A stretch of DNA of 6,675 nucleotides from Niveispirillum sp. (GTDB taxonomy: Bacteria; Pseudomonadota; Alphaproteobacteria; Azospirillales; Azospirillaceae). The translations under genes and the position numbers were made by a program. The DNA lies in contig JAEMSB010000268.1 of assembly GCA_016463045.1 (NCBI GenBank), positions 1 through 6,675 on the forward strand, given 5' to 3'. Of this stretch, positions 5,913-6,675 are shown piece after piece; the first letter of the stretch is position 1, and every line of letters starts with the position of its first letter. Under the pieces are notes generated by a model. It had not been told where the DNA came from and ran no database searches. It saw only the letters and a list, made by a program, of their open reading frames with translations.

Positions 5913-6611
5913 ATGCGCCGGTCGCTGGTTCCCCTTGCCCTTGCCAGCCTGCTGTTCACCGCCGTTCCGGTTGTGTCGGCCCAGACCCTGCCCGTGCAGC
6001 CCGCGATCGATACCGTATCCTTCAATGTGTCGGTGGAAGATTGGGTGAAGACGGAAACGGCGCTGGTCACCCTGGTCGTTGATATCGCGGGCAATGGTAA
6101 TGGCGGCACCGTCCGATCAGACGTGCTGAAGGCGGTGGCCGGTATCGCGGACAGGGCGGAATGGCGCATCGTCGCCATGAACCCGCAGAGCGACAGTGCC
6201 GGCCTTGAACGCTGGCAGGCGCAGTTGCACGCCCGCCTGCCGGAAGGCCAGCTGTCGGCGCTGGGCGACCGGGCCAAGAAGGCCAGCAAGCCCGGCCTGC
6301 AGGTGCGGGTCGGCGGCGTCGCCTTCGACCCGACCCTGGCGGAGACGGAGGAAACCCGGTCGGCCCTGCGTGACAAGATCTACGCCAAGGTCAATGCTGA
6401 GCTGAAGCGTCTGAACGCCGCCTTTCCGGGCCGCAATTACCGGGCCGGCGATATCAGTTTCACTGAACAGCGTATGGCCATGCCGGCCAGTGCCTATCGC
6501 GAGAAGATGGTGATGGCCGCCGCTGCCCCCATGGCCGACGCCCTGCCCGGCGTGCAGGACCAGATGGTGCTGGAAGCGCGCGTGACCCTGTCGGCGTTCG
6601 CTGCACCGTGA
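5913..6611 (+). CDS. Exported protein of unknown function, possibly SIMPL (DUF541)-like
   Basis: This 232-residue protein begins with a clear signal peptide: Arg2-Arg3, a hydrophobic core at about 5-20 (LVPLALASLLFTAVPV), then VSA-Q with a predicted cut before Gln24. There is no lipobox cysteine and no second membrane segment, so the mature protein of about 209 residues should be soluble in the periplasm. It contains no cysteine at all. The pattern after the signal, a strand-rich segment with DTVSFNVSVEDWVKTETA (33-50), helix-rich 68-82, strand EWRIVAM (83-89), GLQVRVGGVAF (128-138), a long charged helix at about 147-169 and strand ISFTEQ (181-186), loosely recalls SIMPL/DUF541 domains, but no diagnostic motif makes this certain. 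It lies 97 bases after the FzlA-like gene in the same direction, with its own strong ribosome binding site. I do not recognise a function. Confidence 0.8.
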   Translation: MRRSLVPLALASLLFTAVPVVSAQTLPVQPAIDTVSFNVSVEDWVKTETALVTLVVDIAGNGNGGTVRSDVLKAVAGIADRAEWRIVAMNPQSDSAGLERWQAQLHARLPEGQLSALGDRAKKASKPGLQVRVGGVAFDPTLAETEETRSALRDKIYAKVNAELKRLNAAFPGRNYRAGDISFTEQRMAMPASAYREKMVMAAAAPMADALPGVQDQMVLEARVTLSAFAAP

Positions 6612-6628
6612 TGGTGAGGTGACGAGCA

Positions 6629-6665
6629 GTAGGTCAGGGCTCGCCTTCGGCTCGACCTGACCTAC
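6629..6665. repeat. Perfect 10-bp inverted repeat: terminator or dispersed intergenic palindrome
   Basis: GTAGGTCAGG (6629-6638) and CCTGACCTAC (6656-6665) are perfect complements around a 17-base centre that contains GCTCG twice (6639-6643 and 6650-6654) and a small GCC-TTC-GGC stem. It begins 18 bases after the stop of the exported protein. No T-run follows before the window edge. The position suits a terminator; the composition resembles the short palindromic repeats scattered between genes in many GC-rich proteobacteria. Confidence 0.55.
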
Positions 6666-6675
6666 GCCTTATACC

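Noticed and set aside
5840..6376. A 178-codon minus-strand open frame opposite the exported protein
   Set aside because: Ser/Arg/Ala-rich shadow composition, while the plus strand has a signal peptide and an ideal ribosome binding site.

Overview
The window looks like an ordinary stretch of chromosome from a GC-rich alphaproteobacterium, most likely of the Rhodospirillales/Azospirillaceae type. This placement is an inference from the high GC content, the codon use, and an FzlA-like GST-fold protein, a family I know from Alphaproteobacteria. I see no insertion sequence, phage gene, CRISPR array, tRNA or rRNA, and no stretch over 300 bases without a gene.

Layout, left to right. A minus-strand pair at 1-2601 encodes a YbbA/YbbP-type ABC exporter: the ATPase (1870-2601) is followed after one base by a large FtsX-like permease (1868 down to the window edge, C-terminus missing). 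A plus-strand pair diverges from it: a TesA-like SGNH hydrolase with a signal peptide (from 2600, or from an alternative GTG at 2645), then a stand-alone FIST-domain protein whose start codon overlaps the tesA stop (3304-4440). The tesA / ybbA-ybbP divergent pair is the arrangement known from E. coli and supports both assignments. Next, converging on the FIST gene, is a minus-strand GNAT acetyltransferase (4453-4911). The two genes share one perfect 9-bp-arm palindrome that contains both stop codons. A roughly 200-bp divergent intergenic region follows, with three nested inverted repeats just ahead of the GNAT ribosome binding site. Then come a plus-strand GST-fold protein resembling the FtsZ-binding division regulator FzlA (5147-5815) and a plus-strand exported protein of unknown function, possibly SIMPL-like (5913-6611). 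The window ends in a perfect 10-bp inverted repeat that could be a terminator or a dispersed intergenic repeat.

How the genes may work together: TesA (periplasmic esterase/lysophospholipase) and the YbbAP-type machine (proposed to move lipophilic molecules out of the inner membrane) both act at the cell envelope. FzlA would act at the division site. The FIST protein is probably a cytoplasmic ligand-binding or sensory module without an attached output domain. I found no clear new multi-gene system. The items most worth a second look are the structured GNAT leader, the FIST/tesA coupling, the FzlA-like protein, and the CATG-shared start codons at the ybbA/tesA junction.
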